From: Nitrospirota bacterium
GTDB taxonomy: Bacteria; Nitrospirota; Nitrospiria; Nitrospirales; Nitrospiraceae
Direction: 5' to 3'
Length of the DNA: 64,000 nt
NCBI GenBank assembly: GCA_040755395.1
Contig: JBFMAX010000003.1
Location: 310,001 to 374,000 of the forward strand
This document shows, piece after piece, positions 8,530-16,197 of this stretch. Made by a program: the position numbers and the translations under genes. Numbering within the stretch: position 1 is the stretch's first letter; each line of letters starts with the position of its first letter. The notes beneath the pieces are model-generated. The model made no database searches, had not been told where the DNA came from, and saw nothing but the letters and a program-made list of their open reading frames with translations.

Positions 8530-9948
8530 CTACAGTCCTTCATACGCCGCGATCGCCGCGGAGATGGCCAGGACCAGGTCCTCGGGTTCGATCCGCTCGT
8601 CGTAGTTGAAGAGTTCCGGGTGCGTCTCCAAATAGGAGGTGTCGAACCGGCCGGCCCGAAAGTCCGGTTCTTCCATGATCGCCTTCATGAACGGGATCGT
8701 CGTTTTCACCCCGCGCAGCACGTATTCCTCCAGCGAGCGATGCATCCGGCTGACCGCCTCTTCCCAGGTGCGGCCCCGGACCGTCAGCTTGGCCAGCAGG
8801 GCGTCATAATAGGGTGGAATCGTGTAGTCCTTGTACACCGCGCCGTCGATCCGGACGCCGATCCCGCCGGGCGAGAGGTACGCCGTGACGGTACCGGTGC
8901 AGGGCCGGAAATTGTTGCGGGGGTCCTCCGCGTTGATGCGGCACTGAATGGCATGGCCCTGAAGCGTGACGTCTTCCTGCCGGATATCCAGCGGCTTGCC
9001 CGCGGCGATCGAAATCTGGTTCCGTACGATGTCGATCGCGGTGATCTGCTCGGTGACCGTATGCTCGACCTGGATGCGCGGGTTCATCTCGATGAAATAG
9101 TACCGGCCTTCCTGATCCAGCAAAAATTCCACCGTGCCGGCGTTGTCATAGTCGACCGCGCGGGCGATGGCGATGGCGGCCTCGCCCATCTCCGCCCGGA
9201 GCTTCGGCGTCAGGATCAGCGACGGCGCGATCTCGATCAGTTTCTGGTGGCGGCGCTGGATCGAGCAATCCCGCTCCCCGAGATGGATGACGTTTCCGTG
9301 CTGGTCGGCCAGGATCTGAAACTCGATGTGATGCGGCCGGTCGATGTATTTCTCGATGAACAGGCTCCCGTCGCCGAAGGCGGCCTCGGCTTCTCGGGAG
9401 GCGGTCTCCATGCTCTCTTTGAGTTCGGCGTCCGAGCGGACGACGCGCAGCCCCCGTCCTCCGCCGCCGGCGCTGGCTTTGATCATGACCGGGTAGCCGA
9501 CGGTCCGAGCGAAGGCCAGGGCTTCCTCCGCGCCGGCCACACCGCCGTCGGTTCCGGGAACGATCGGAACTCCGACTTCCTTGGCCAATTCCCGGGCCTT
9601 GACTTTGTTGCCCATGAGATGGATGGCTTGGGGACTTGGACCGATGAAGGTCATGCCGGAAGCCCGACACAGATGGGCGAACTGAGCGTTTTCCGAAAGG
9701 AATCCGTAGCCGGGATGGACGGCGTCTGCGCCGATACGCTTGGCCAGGTCGACGATCTGTTGCATGTCCAGGAAGCCCTTCACCGGTCCCGGCCCGACCA
9801 AGTAGGCCTCGTCGGCCTTTTTGACATAGATGCCGGCGGTGTCCGCTTCCGAATAGATGGCGGCCGTCGCGATGTTCAATTCGCGGCAGGCGCGGATGAT
9901 CCGCATAGCGATTTCGCCCCGGTTGGCGACCAGGATTTTCTTGAACAT
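8530..9948 (-). CDS. pycA: Biotin carboxylase subunit (pyruvate/2-oxoglutarate carboxylase or ACC)
   Basis: A 472-residue biotin carboxylase: N-terminal domain KILVANRGEIAMRIIRA, ATP-grasp glycine-rich loop KASAGGGGRG, catalytic block FIEMNPRIQVEHTVTE and the C-terminal biotin carboxylase domain. It carboxylates biotin with bicarbonate and ATP. Its length equals AccC and also the small subunits of archaeal-type pyruvate carboxylase and of the 2-oxoglutarate carboxylase of Hydrogenobacter. Since the next gene is the matching carboxyltransferase-biotin chain, I favour a PycA/CfiB-type role over fatty acid synthesis. Confidence 0.85.
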   Translation of the reverse strand: MFKKILVANRGEIAMRIIRACRELNIATAAIYSEADTAGIYVKKADEAYLVGPGPVKGFLDMQQIVDLAKRIGADAVHPGYGFLSENAQFAHLCRASGMTFIGPSPQAIHLMGNKVKARELAKEVGVPIVPGTDGGVAGAEEALAFARTVGYPVMIKASAGGGGRGLRVVRSDAELKESMETASREAEAAFGDGSLFIEKYIDRPHHIEFQILADQHGNVIHLGERDCSIQRRHQKLIEIAPSLILTPKLRAEMGEAAIAIARAVDYDNAGTVEFLLDQEGRYYFIEMNPRIQVEHTVTEQITAIDIVRNQISIAAGKPLDIRQEDVTLQGHAIQCRINAEDPRNNFRPCTGTVTAYLSPGGIGVRIDGAVYKDYTIPPYYDALLAKLTVRGRTWEEAVSRMHRSLEEYVLRGVKTTIPFMKAIMEEPDFRAGRFDTSYLETHPELFNYDERIEPEDLVLAISAAIAAYEGL

Positions 9949-10100
9949 CGCTCTCGCTCGTCGGCGTGGCGCCGCTTTCGACGGGCGGCCACTGGGGGGT
10001 TAAAAGATCGCGTAACCTAGCACAGCTTCAGGAGTCTTGTCGAGACGCAGGAAGGAAGCGGAAAGGAGATCAGACGTGTCTGATGGCCCTGCGGAACAGT

Positions 10101-10138
10101 GGAACGGTCGAGAATCGACGCGCGCTTCCGACCGTTCC
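10101..10138. terminator. Strong inverted repeat behind the TIG gene
   Basis: A perfect 10-bp stem, GGAACGGTCG at 10101-10110 and CGACCGTTCC at 10129-10138, with an 18-base loop. It lies 20 bp beyond the stop codon of the minus-strand gene ending at 10158. No T-run follows, so it may protect the 3' end or need a factor for termination. Confidence 0.5.
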
Positions 10139-10157
10139 ATCCAAAGAAGGTGGGAGA

Positions 10158-10610
10158 TTACTTCGGCTTGATCAGAAATCCCTTGGAGCGGGCGTTTCCA
10201 CCGCCCGCCACGACATCGATGAAGGTCATACCGGCCTTCGTGTCGGGAACGACCGCTTCGATGGTGGAGTCGTTGACGAACTTATATTCCACCTGCGCGG
10301 CTCCGGCAGCGCTGAAGGCCACGCCGTGGAAACATTCCTTCGTGCCGAAATTCTCGCCCTTAATGACGACTTTTTCGCCGGGCTTCGCTTCATCCGGCTC
10401 GACCTTCAGGATCTTCGGGCGCTTGGTTCGGTCGCAGACGGGATCCTTCTCCACCTTTTGGGCGTCAAAGCCCTTGATGGATTCCATATCGAACAGGGAG
10501 AAGCCGGAACCCTCGACATTGGCCCCTTCACCTCGGGCGACGCCGACAGGCACGGCGACGAATCCCGTGATGAGCAGCAATGTGAGAACCGGAGAGACGT
10601 GTTTCCACAT
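10158..10610 (-). CDS. Secreted IPT/TIG-domain protein
   Basis: A 150-residue protein with a clear Sec signal peptide (VLTLLLITGFVAVPVGVARG) and one C-terminal immunoglobulin-like IPT/TIG domain, recognisable by ILKVEPDEAKPGEKVVIKGENFG at roughly residues 67-90 (given here as one block with its repeated G and P pattern). Such domains mediate binding in cell-surface proteins. The start at ATG 10610 has an AGGAGG site. It follows the PstS-like gene by 14 bp, so the two are probably one operon; the role is unknown. Confidence 0.78.
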   Translation of the reverse strand: MWKHVSPVLTLLLITGFVAVPVGVARGEGANVEGSGFSLFDMESIKGFDAQKVEKDPVCDRTKRPKILKVEPDEAKPGEKVVIKGENFGTKECFHGVAFSAAGAAQVEYKFVNDSTIEAVVPDTKAGMTFIDVVAGGGNARSKGFLIKPK

Positions 10611-10624
10611 ACGGACCTCCTTCG

Positions 10625-11452
10625 CTAGGATTGTTTTTTTGCGAGCGGCGTATACGCTTCGGAAACGATTTTCTGGCCCGCGTCGGACAGGGCGAACTCC
10701 CGGAACGCGTCGACCACCGGATTGGGCTCTTTCTTCGAGAGAAGCAACACGGGCCGGCGAAGCGGATAGCGCCCGTCCTTCACCGTCGGCATTTCCGGTT
10801 CAACTTTATCGACAGGAAGCAACCGCACCGCGACACCCGTCGTGACGGCCGCCAGAGCCTGCCCGAGAGACACATAGGCCACGGCGGACATGGGCGGGAG
10901 GGTGCCGACCACCGTTTTGATCACCTTGTCGTCGCGCCCGATCACTTTGGCCGAATTGTGGATCTTGCCTTCAATGCCCAATTGCGCTTCGAAGGCATCG
11001 CGGATGTTCTGGTTGCGAGGCCGGTCGATCACCAGAATCCTGGTCTCCGGTCCTCCCAGATCGGACCACATCCTGACTTTGCCCGAAAAGATATCGGCAA
11101 CCTGTTGCTTTGTCACTTCCTTCGTGAAATTGGAGAGATTGACGATGATGGCGATGCCGTCCCAGGCGATCTGGGTGGCCGACAGTTCCGGGTCCTCGGT
11201 TCCGGTGACGGCGAGATGCACGCGGCCTGATTTCACCAATTCGACGGGCTTGGAATTTTCATCCCAGAGAATATCGACGTAGGCCCGCGGATTGGCTTTT
11301 TCGAAGGCTCTGGCAAGGGCTTCGATGGTTTGCAGTTCCGGGCCGTTGCCGGCGATGATGAGCGAGCCCGACACATCGCCGCCGATGCCCAGGAGGGGGA
11401 TGCCGGCGATGGTAAGACCACACAATAACGCGAGCAGAATTCTCGCTCGCAT
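10625..11452 (-). CDS. PstS-like substrate-binding protein
   Basis: A 275-residue protein; the ATG at 11452 follows GGAGGG. It has a signal peptide (ILLALLCGLTIAGIPLLG) and a PBP-like type 2 fold of the phosphate-binding PstS-like family (GSLIIAGNGPE near the N-terminus, VTKQQVADIFSGKV in the middle, and a C-terminal REFALSDAGQKIV block). The family binds phosphate or other oxyanions in the periplasm. No PstCAB genes are here, and the usual phosphate-binding serine/threonine run is not obvious, so the ligand is open. An upstream in-frame ATG at 11479 is less likely. Confidence 0.78.
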   Translation of the reverse strand: MRARILLALLCGLTIAGIPLLGIGGDVSGSLIIAGNGPELQTIEALARAFEKANPRAYVDILWDENSKPVELVKSGRVHLAVTGTEDPELSATQIAWDGIAIIVNLSNFTKEVTKQQVADIFSGKVRMWSDLGGPETRILVIDRPRNQNIRDAFEAQLGIEGKIHNSAKVIGRDDKVIKTVVGTLPPMSAVAYVSLGQALAAVTTGVAVRLLPVDKVEPEMPTVKDGRYPLRRPVLLLSKKEPNPVVDAFREFALSDAGQKIVSEAYTPLAKKQS

Positions 11453-11555
11453 GATCCCTCCTTTCTCAAAGCGTCTCATGGTCGACCGGATAAGGCATTG
11501 GCTGCAAAGGGGTGATCATAAAAAAGAAGGGCGGAGTCGGCCGTCACAACCGCGG

Positions 11556-11885
11556 TCAGGAATTCTCTGAGCCGCGGTCGGTTGTGGAAGACGGGTCCTG
11601 CTGCCCGATATACGTTCCCATGGGCGGGGGGTCGGTTCGCTTGCCGAACATCGGCGGCAGCTTCGAAAACTTGTGCATCCGTTCATTGAGCATGCTGTAT
11701 GCCTTCATCTCCGAATACGTCGGCTTATGGTCGCCGACGACTTTCGAGGCGAAGGATGAGAGCAGGCGGGTCGCCTTCTGGGCTTTACAGTGGGGACACA
11801 CGGTGTCTTCCGGTCTCGCGTGCACGGATTGGACGATCTCGAACTGTTCGCCGCAGCCTTCGCAGCGATATTCATACATCGGCAT
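11556..11885 (-). CDS. FmdB-family zinc-ribbon protein
   Basis: A 109-residue protein. The N-terminal 40 residues form the FmdB/CxxC_CxxC_SSSS regulatory zinc ribbon: MPMYEYRCEGCG, then CPHCKAQKATRLLSSF, with all four cysteines kept. The rest is low-complexity tail (DPPPMG, SSTTDRG). The family is thought to be regulatory but its function is not established. It stands alone between divergent genes. Confidence 0.8.
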   Translation of the reverse strand: MPMYEYRCEGCGEQFEIVQSVHARPEDTVCPHCKAQKATRLLSSFASKVVGDHKPTYSEMKAYSMLNERMHKFSKLPPMFGKRTDPPPMGTYIGQQDPSSTTDRGSENS

Positions 11886-12056
11886 GGGTGTGCTCCCGGT
11901 CAGCGTGTGCGATCATTCGGGGCGCCGGAGAAGCTGTTGCCGAGACGTGTCGATTTTGCTCGCGGCTTCCAGGGCTTGACCGGCTGCTCGAGTTTGCACT
12001 ATTGTAACACAGTTCAATGGGTTGCAAGGAGATATGTCGGCAAGGGGGAGGCGTGC

Positions 12057-12233
12057 ATGCCTGTGTTGATTCGAAAGTACAAGATGTCGAGCGGGCTGAT
12101 GCAGGAGGAGCGCATAGACGATCCGGATCGCATCGAGCGCTATATGCGTATCTTCGACAAAGAAGACCTGAAGAAACTGGAGTCCGGGGCCAAGGTGTTC
12201 ATTGAAAAGGATGAGTGGCAACTTCTGCCGTAA
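12057..12233 (+). CDS. Small conserved-looking hypothetical protein
   Basis: A 58-residue frame from ATG 12057 with a good ribosome site (AGGGGGAGG, 6 bases before). It reads MPVLIRKYKMSSGLMQEE and ends KVFIEKDEWQLLP. Charged and compact with no membrane segment. I do not recognise a family. A longer in-frame extension to 11790 lacks coding character. Confidence 0.6.
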   Translation: MPVLIRKYKMSSGLMQEERIDDPDRIERYMRIFDKEDLKKLESGAKVFIEKDEWQLLP

Positions 12234-12292
12234 CACTCAATCCTACTTCTCCTCGACGCGTCACGCCATCATCCATCACTCCTCACTGACCT

Positions 12293-12496
12293 ATGATCTA
12301 CTGGGTCCATATCGCGCGCGCTATTGATCGAGCCACGCTGCACCGCGATCGCTGTTCGGAGGTGCCATCGAATGTGACCAGCAGCGACTTCTGGGAAGGC
12401 GGCTGGTTCGACTATCCTGATAAACAACGGGCGCTGCAGGCGATGGAGCAAGCGGGAACGACCGAACAGCGCAAGTGCCCGCTGTGTAAGCCGTAG
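12293..12496 (+). CDS. Small hypothetical protein with C-terminal CxxC
   Basis: A 67-residue frame starting MIYWVHIARAID, with an aromatic block DFWEGGWFDYPDKQRALQ and the ending KCPLCKP, a possible half zinc knuckle. It follows the previous small gene by about 60 bp on the same strand. No family recognised; the regular codon pattern and the conserved-looking tail favour a real gene. Confidence 0.5.
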   Translation: MIYWVHIARAIDRATLHRDRCSEVPSNVTSSDFWEGGWFDYPDKQRALQAMEQAGTTEQRKCPLCKP

Positions 12497-12497
12497 A

Positions 12498-12622
12498 GCG
12501 TTGAATGAGGAATGAGGAATGAGGAATGAGAAGTGTGGAATGTGAAATGGAGACGTTTGCGGGTTCTACCGCTTCAAGCTTTCTGATGCTAATTCCTCCT
12601 TTCTCATTCCCAATTCAACATT
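12498..12622. repeat. Intergenic stem-loop built from repeated words
   Basis: The left arm is GTTGAATGAGGAATGAGG followed by more AATGAGG copies; the right arm (about 12588-12622) reads AATTCCTCCTTTCTCATTCC and ends AATTCAAC, complementary to it. It fills the gap before the EamA gene. The tandem AATGAGG words could slip and vary between strains. Confidence 0.6.
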
Positions 12623-12634
12623 GCTCCTAACGTC

Positions 12635-13561
12635 ATGCCCAGACTCGCCCTCCTCTTGAGCACCTTGATCTGGGGGGCGACCTTTCCGGCGACCAAGGCC
12701 GTTCTCGATCAAGTTCCTCCGCTCTCCTTTCTGTTCCTCCGCTTCCTGTTAGGGACCCTGTCGGTTGTCGGGTTGTTCGCGCTGTTGGGTAAGCGGCTTC
12801 GGTTCGACCGGGACATGCTTCGCATCAGCGTGATCGCGACGGTATGGCTGTTTCTGGGCTATCTCCTTCAAACCGTCGGCTTGCGCGACACGACGGCTTC
12901 CAACTCCGCCTTCATCACCGCGCTCTATGTGGTCTTTGTCCCGTTGTTCCTGCGCCGGCGAGGGTGGCGAGTCTGGCTCTCGGCCGTTCTGGCGACGATC
13001 GGCCTTTGGGTTCTCGTCCGACCGACGGTGACCGTCAATCAGGGCGACGCTTTGACATTAGGCTGCGCCGCCGCCTTTGCAGCGCACATCGCCTGCTTGG
13101 AGCGGTTTACAAGGGTCGGCGATTCGGCTTCGTTCTTCGTGTGGCAATTACTGTTGGTCACGGCGGCGATGTTGCCTGCGATGGTCTGGGAAGGGCCGGC
13201 GCCATCCATGTTCACCCCGAGCGCGGTGCTGCTGGTCGGGCTGCTGGTGACGGGCTTGCTGGCCACCGGCGCCTTTGCGGTACAAATCTGGGCGCAACGG
13301 TTCCTGCCGGCCCAACAGGTCGCGTTGCTGTTCGCCCTGGAACCCGTCTATGCGGCCTGGTTGGCCTGGTGGTTCCTGGGCGAGCGCCTGGATGCCGCGG
13401 GTTGGCTCGGAGGCGGAATCATCCTAGGCGCGGTTGTGCTCGGCAGTACGGATCCGAAGGTGGCGACTGTGATCGAGCCTCCGGGGATGCTGGCCGGACG
13501 CGGGGCTGATCCGGTGCGAGAGTGCGAGACTTGCGTGACACGCGCGAACGCGCGATCCTGA
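12635..13561 (+). CDS. EamA/DMT-family transporter
   Basis: A 308-residue integral membrane protein with about ten hydrophobic segments in two repeats of five, typical of the drug/metabolite transporter superfamily (first half starts LALLLSTLIWGATFPATKAV, second EamA domain near residue 150 to 280). The motif FALEPVYAAWLAWWFLGE in the second half is characteristic of EamA exporters. Substrate unknown. The tail after residue 285 is hydrophilic. Confidence 0.85.
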   Translation: MPRLALLLSTLIWGATFPATKAVLDQVPPLSFLFLRFLLGTLSVVGLFALLGKRLRFDRDMLRISVIATVWLFLGYLLQTVGLRDTTASNSAFITALYVVFVPLFLRRRGWRVWLSAVLATIGLWVLVRPTVTVNQGDALTLGCAAAFAAHIACLERFTRVGDSASFFVWQLLLVTAAMLPAMVWEGPAPSMFTPSAVLLVGLLVTGLLATGAFAVQIWAQRFLPAQQVALLFALEPVYAAWLAWWFLGERLDAAGWLGGGIILGAVVLGSTDPKVATVIEPPGMLAGRGADPVRECETCVTRANARS

Positions 13562-13599
13562 CAAGGGACTGTTTGAGCTCGCGCGTCGCAATAGTTCTT

Positions 13600-14067
13600 A
13601 TGGCGCAGAAGTTCGGCAACGGCCGCTGGGTTCAAGAGGGATACCTGGATAATCGAGTGGAAGGGTGCGTGGTCGGACGGATCATTTTTGCCGCGGTGGG
13701 GTCGGTCACGTTCTATCTGGCCGGGAACTTCAAAGGCGAGATCTACGGCAAGGCCATCCGTTTCCGGAACAGCCGGTTCACGGATGACGAGCTGGCCGCG
13801 CAGGTGCTGGGCGACTTCGAAGTGCCCCAGGTCGGCGAAGTGAGCCTGATTTCGTTCGACCCCCATCCGCTGCTCACGCCCCATCCCTACATCGAATGGT
13901 TCTCGCTCAGGAAGAACCATTACCGCATCGAATTGGCTCCGGAGGATGCCTGGGTGCTGACCGAACGTGAAGCCGCCGAGCTCGACGCCGACAGCCGCTC
14001 GATCCGCGAGGAACTGCGCGATCAGGTCCGATCGACCAGGGATCGCGACGACTCCGAATGGGTCTAG
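13600..14067 (+). CDS. Hypothetical protein
   Basis: A 155-residue soluble protein beginning MAQKFGNGRWVQEGYLDNR. The middle (GRIIFAAVGSVTFYLAGNF, then AIRFRNSRFTDDELA) looks like a beta-rich domain, and the C-terminus is an acidic/basic helix. I know no named family. The ATG at 13600 is preferred to in-frame GTG starts near 13522, which would overlap the transporter gene. It precedes hemE by 45 bp. Confidence 0.65.
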   Translation: MAQKFGNGRWVQEGYLDNRVEGCVVGRIIFAAVGSVTFYLAGNFKGEIYGKAIRFRNSRFTDDELAAQVLGDFEVPQVGEVSLISFDPHPLLTPHPYIEWFSLRKNHYRIELAPEDAWVLTEREAAELDADSRSIREELRDQVRSTRDRDDSEWV

Positions 14068-14112
14068 CCGCGTTTGACACCCTTTCGCTCACCCCTCTAG
14101 AATGCCGACCCC

Positions 14113-15138
14113 ATGAACGATCGTTTCCTCAGGGCCTGTCGGCGTCAGCCGGTCGATTGCACGCCGGTGTGGTTCATGCGCCAGGCCGGCCGTTACATGC
14201 CGGAGTACCAGAAAGTACGGGCCAAGCACGCGATCCTCGACGTCTGCAAGACCCCGGAACTGGCCGCCGAGGTGACGCTGCAGCCGATCGAACGGTTCCC
14301 GCTGGACGCCGCCATCATCTTTGCCGATATCCTGCTACCGCTGGAAGCCATGGGCATCAGGTTGGAATTTACAGAAGGAGAAGGACCGGTTATTCACAAT
14401 CCGGTCAGAGAGCGGGCGGACGTGGAGCGGCTGCGGATGGTGGAGGGGGACGAACTGGAGTACGTCGCCGAGGCGATCCGCCATGCGCAGCGGGCCTTGA
14501 ACGGCCGGGTGCCGCTGATCGGTTTCGCCGGGGCTCCGTTCACCTTGGCCAGCTATGCCGTCGAGGGCGGCGGGTCGAGAAATTACGTGTTGACCAAGCA
14601 GTTGATGTATCGGGAGCCGGAAGCGTGGCACCGGCTGATGGACAAACTGGCGCGTGTGGTGACCGGCTATCTTCGTCGCCAGATCCGCGCCGGCGCGCAG
14701 GCCGTGCAATTATTCGACAGTTGGGTCGGCTGTTTGTCGCCGGGTGATTACGCCGAGTACGTGCTTCCGCATGTGCAACTGATCTTCGAGGGGCTCAAGC
14801 GAGAAGGTGTGCCGATGATCCACTTCGGCACCGGCACGGCGGCGCTCCTGCGATTGATGCGCGAAGCGGGCGGGGACGTCATCGGCGTCGACTGGCGCAT
14901 CCATCTGGACGAGGCCTGGGCGATGGTCGGGTATGACGTGGCGGTGCAGGGCAATCTGGACCCGGTCGCGTTGTTTGCGCCGCTGCATGAGATCGAGCGG
15001 CGGGTGGAAGATGTGCTCAGACGGGCCGGCGGACGCCCGGGACACATTTTCAACCTCGGTCACGGGATTCTGCCCAACACGCCGATGGCATCGGTTGAAG
15101 CGACGATCGAGATGGTGCATAAGCTGAGTCAGCGCTAG
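14113..15138 (+). CDS. hemE: Uroporphyrinogen decarboxylase
   Basis: A 341-residue enzyme of normal length. It decarboxylates four acetate chains of uroporphyrinogen III to give coproporphyrinogen III in the cytoplasm. Diagnostic blocks are [17 protein letters not shown] near the N-terminus, [24 protein letters not shown] and [12 protein letters not shown] near the C-terminus. It starts the run hemE-hemH-hemG. Confidence 0.95.
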   Translation: MNDRFLRACRRQPVDCTPVWFMRQAGRYMPEYQKVRAKHAILDVCKTPELAAEVTLQPIERFPLDAAIIFADILLPLEAMGIRLEFTEGEGPVIHNPVRERADVERLRMVEGDELEYVAEAIRHAQRALNGRVPLIGFAGAPFTLASYAVEGGGSRNYVLTKQLMYREPEAWHRLMDKLARVVTGYLRRQIRAGAQAVQLFDSWVGCLSPGDYAEYVLPHVQLIFEGLKREGVPMIHFGTGTAALLRLMREAGGDVIGVDWRIHLDEAWAMVGYDVAVQGNLDPVALFAPLHEIERRVEDVLRRAGGRPGHIFNLGHGILPNTPMASVEATIEMVHKLSQR

Positions 15139-15150
15139 AGAATGGGAGAC

Positions 15151-15230
15151 GTGATGCGTGAAACGTGACGCGTGATGCGCAAGAGTCTTTCCGGTCGTTT
15201 TACGGATCACGTGTCACGCGTCACGCATAA
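15151..15230. repeat. Intergenic stem-loop between hemE and hemH
   Basis: The left arm is made of GTGATGCGTGAAACGTGACG and CGTGATGCGC; the right arm reads GATCACGTGTCACGCGTCAC then GCATAAC. They pair over about 25 bases. The same word set (CGTGA, GCGTGAA) builds the gap between ntrY and ntrX. Confidence 0.65.
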
Positions 15231-15242
15231 CGGCGAGGCAGC

Positions 15243-16187
15243 ATGCCCGGACCGCAAAGGCCGACGGCCGTCCTCTTGATGGCCATGGGAGGACCGGATA
15301 GCGTGGAGAACGTGGAGCCGTATCTCCGCGATGTGCGCGGCGGGCGGCCCACGCCGCCGGAATTGGTGGAGGAGATCAAGGAGCGATACCGGCTCACCGG
15401 CGGAAAATCCCCGGTGCTGGAGATCACCCGCGAGGTCGCGCGCAAGCTGGAGCAGAAACTGAACGGTCCCGGCGGCGAGCGGTATCGCGTCACCGTCGGT
15501 CTGCGGCACTGGCGTCCCTCCATCAAGGATGCCTATGAAGAGCTGATGGACGAGAGACCCGAGCGGGTGATCGGGCTGTGCATGGCGCCGCAGTATTCTT
15601 CGATGAGCATCGGCGCCTACATCAGCAAGGTCGAAGAGGCGCGACGGGCGCTTGGCAACGACTGTCCGGTCAGTTATGTCGAAAGTTGGCACCGGCATCC
15701 GGGGCTGATCGGGGCCGTCGCCGACAACATTCAGCTCGGCCTGCAGACATTCCCTCCCGAGGTGCGGGCACATGTGCCGATCCTGTTCACGGCGCACAGC
15801 CTGCCGGAGCGGATTGTCGAGATGAAAGACCCGTACCCTGACGAGGTGAGAGGCACCATGCAGGCAGTCTGCGAGCGGGTGAGACCGGTCACGGCTCGCT
15901 TGGCGTTCCAGAGCCGGGGACGGTCGGGCGAGAAGTGGCTAGGACCCGATGTCGAGGCCGTCGTGGAGGACTTGCGCCGCGAAGGCCACCGGCACGTCCT
16001 CGTCGCTCCGATCGGGTTCGTCTCGGATCATCTTGAAGTGCTGTACGACATCGATATCGAGCTCAAACGGTCGGCCCAAGCCAAAGGCATCCATCTGGAG
16101 CGCATTCCGATGCTGAACGCGTCCGCGGCGTTGATCGAAACCCTCGCCTCCGTGATCCAGGCGCACGAGGCTGCGCTGGTCCCTTGA
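15243..16187 (+). CDS. hemH: Ferrochelatase (proto- or coproporphyrin type)
   Basis: A 314-residue ferrochelatase. It inserts ferrous iron into the porphyrin in the last steps of haem synthesis. Family features are AVLLMAMGGPDSVENVEPYL at the start, LTGGKSPVLEIT, and the active-site block FTAHSLPERI with the catalytic histidine; APIGFVSDHLEVLYDID carries the metal-site glutamate. The length is like that of short bacterial enzymes, which act on either coproporphyrin III or protoporphyrin IX. Neighbours hemE and hemG confirm the pathway. Confidence 0.92.
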   Translation: MPGPQRPTAVLLMAMGGPDSVENVEPYLRDVRGGRPTPPELVEEIKERYRLTGGKSPVLEITREVARKLEQKLNGPGGERYRVTVGLRHWRPSIKDAYEELMDERPERVIGLCMAPQYSSMSIGAYISKVEEARRALGNDCPVSYVESWHRHPGLIGAVADNIQLGLQTFPPEVRAHVPILFTAHSLPERIVEMKDPYPDEVRGTMQAVCERVRPVTARLAFQSRGRSGEKWLGPDVEAVVEDLRREGHRHVLVAPIGFVSDHLEVLYDIDIELKRSAQAKGIHLERIPMLNASAALIETLASVIQAHEAALVP

Positions 16188-16197
16188 CGCGGCGTCC

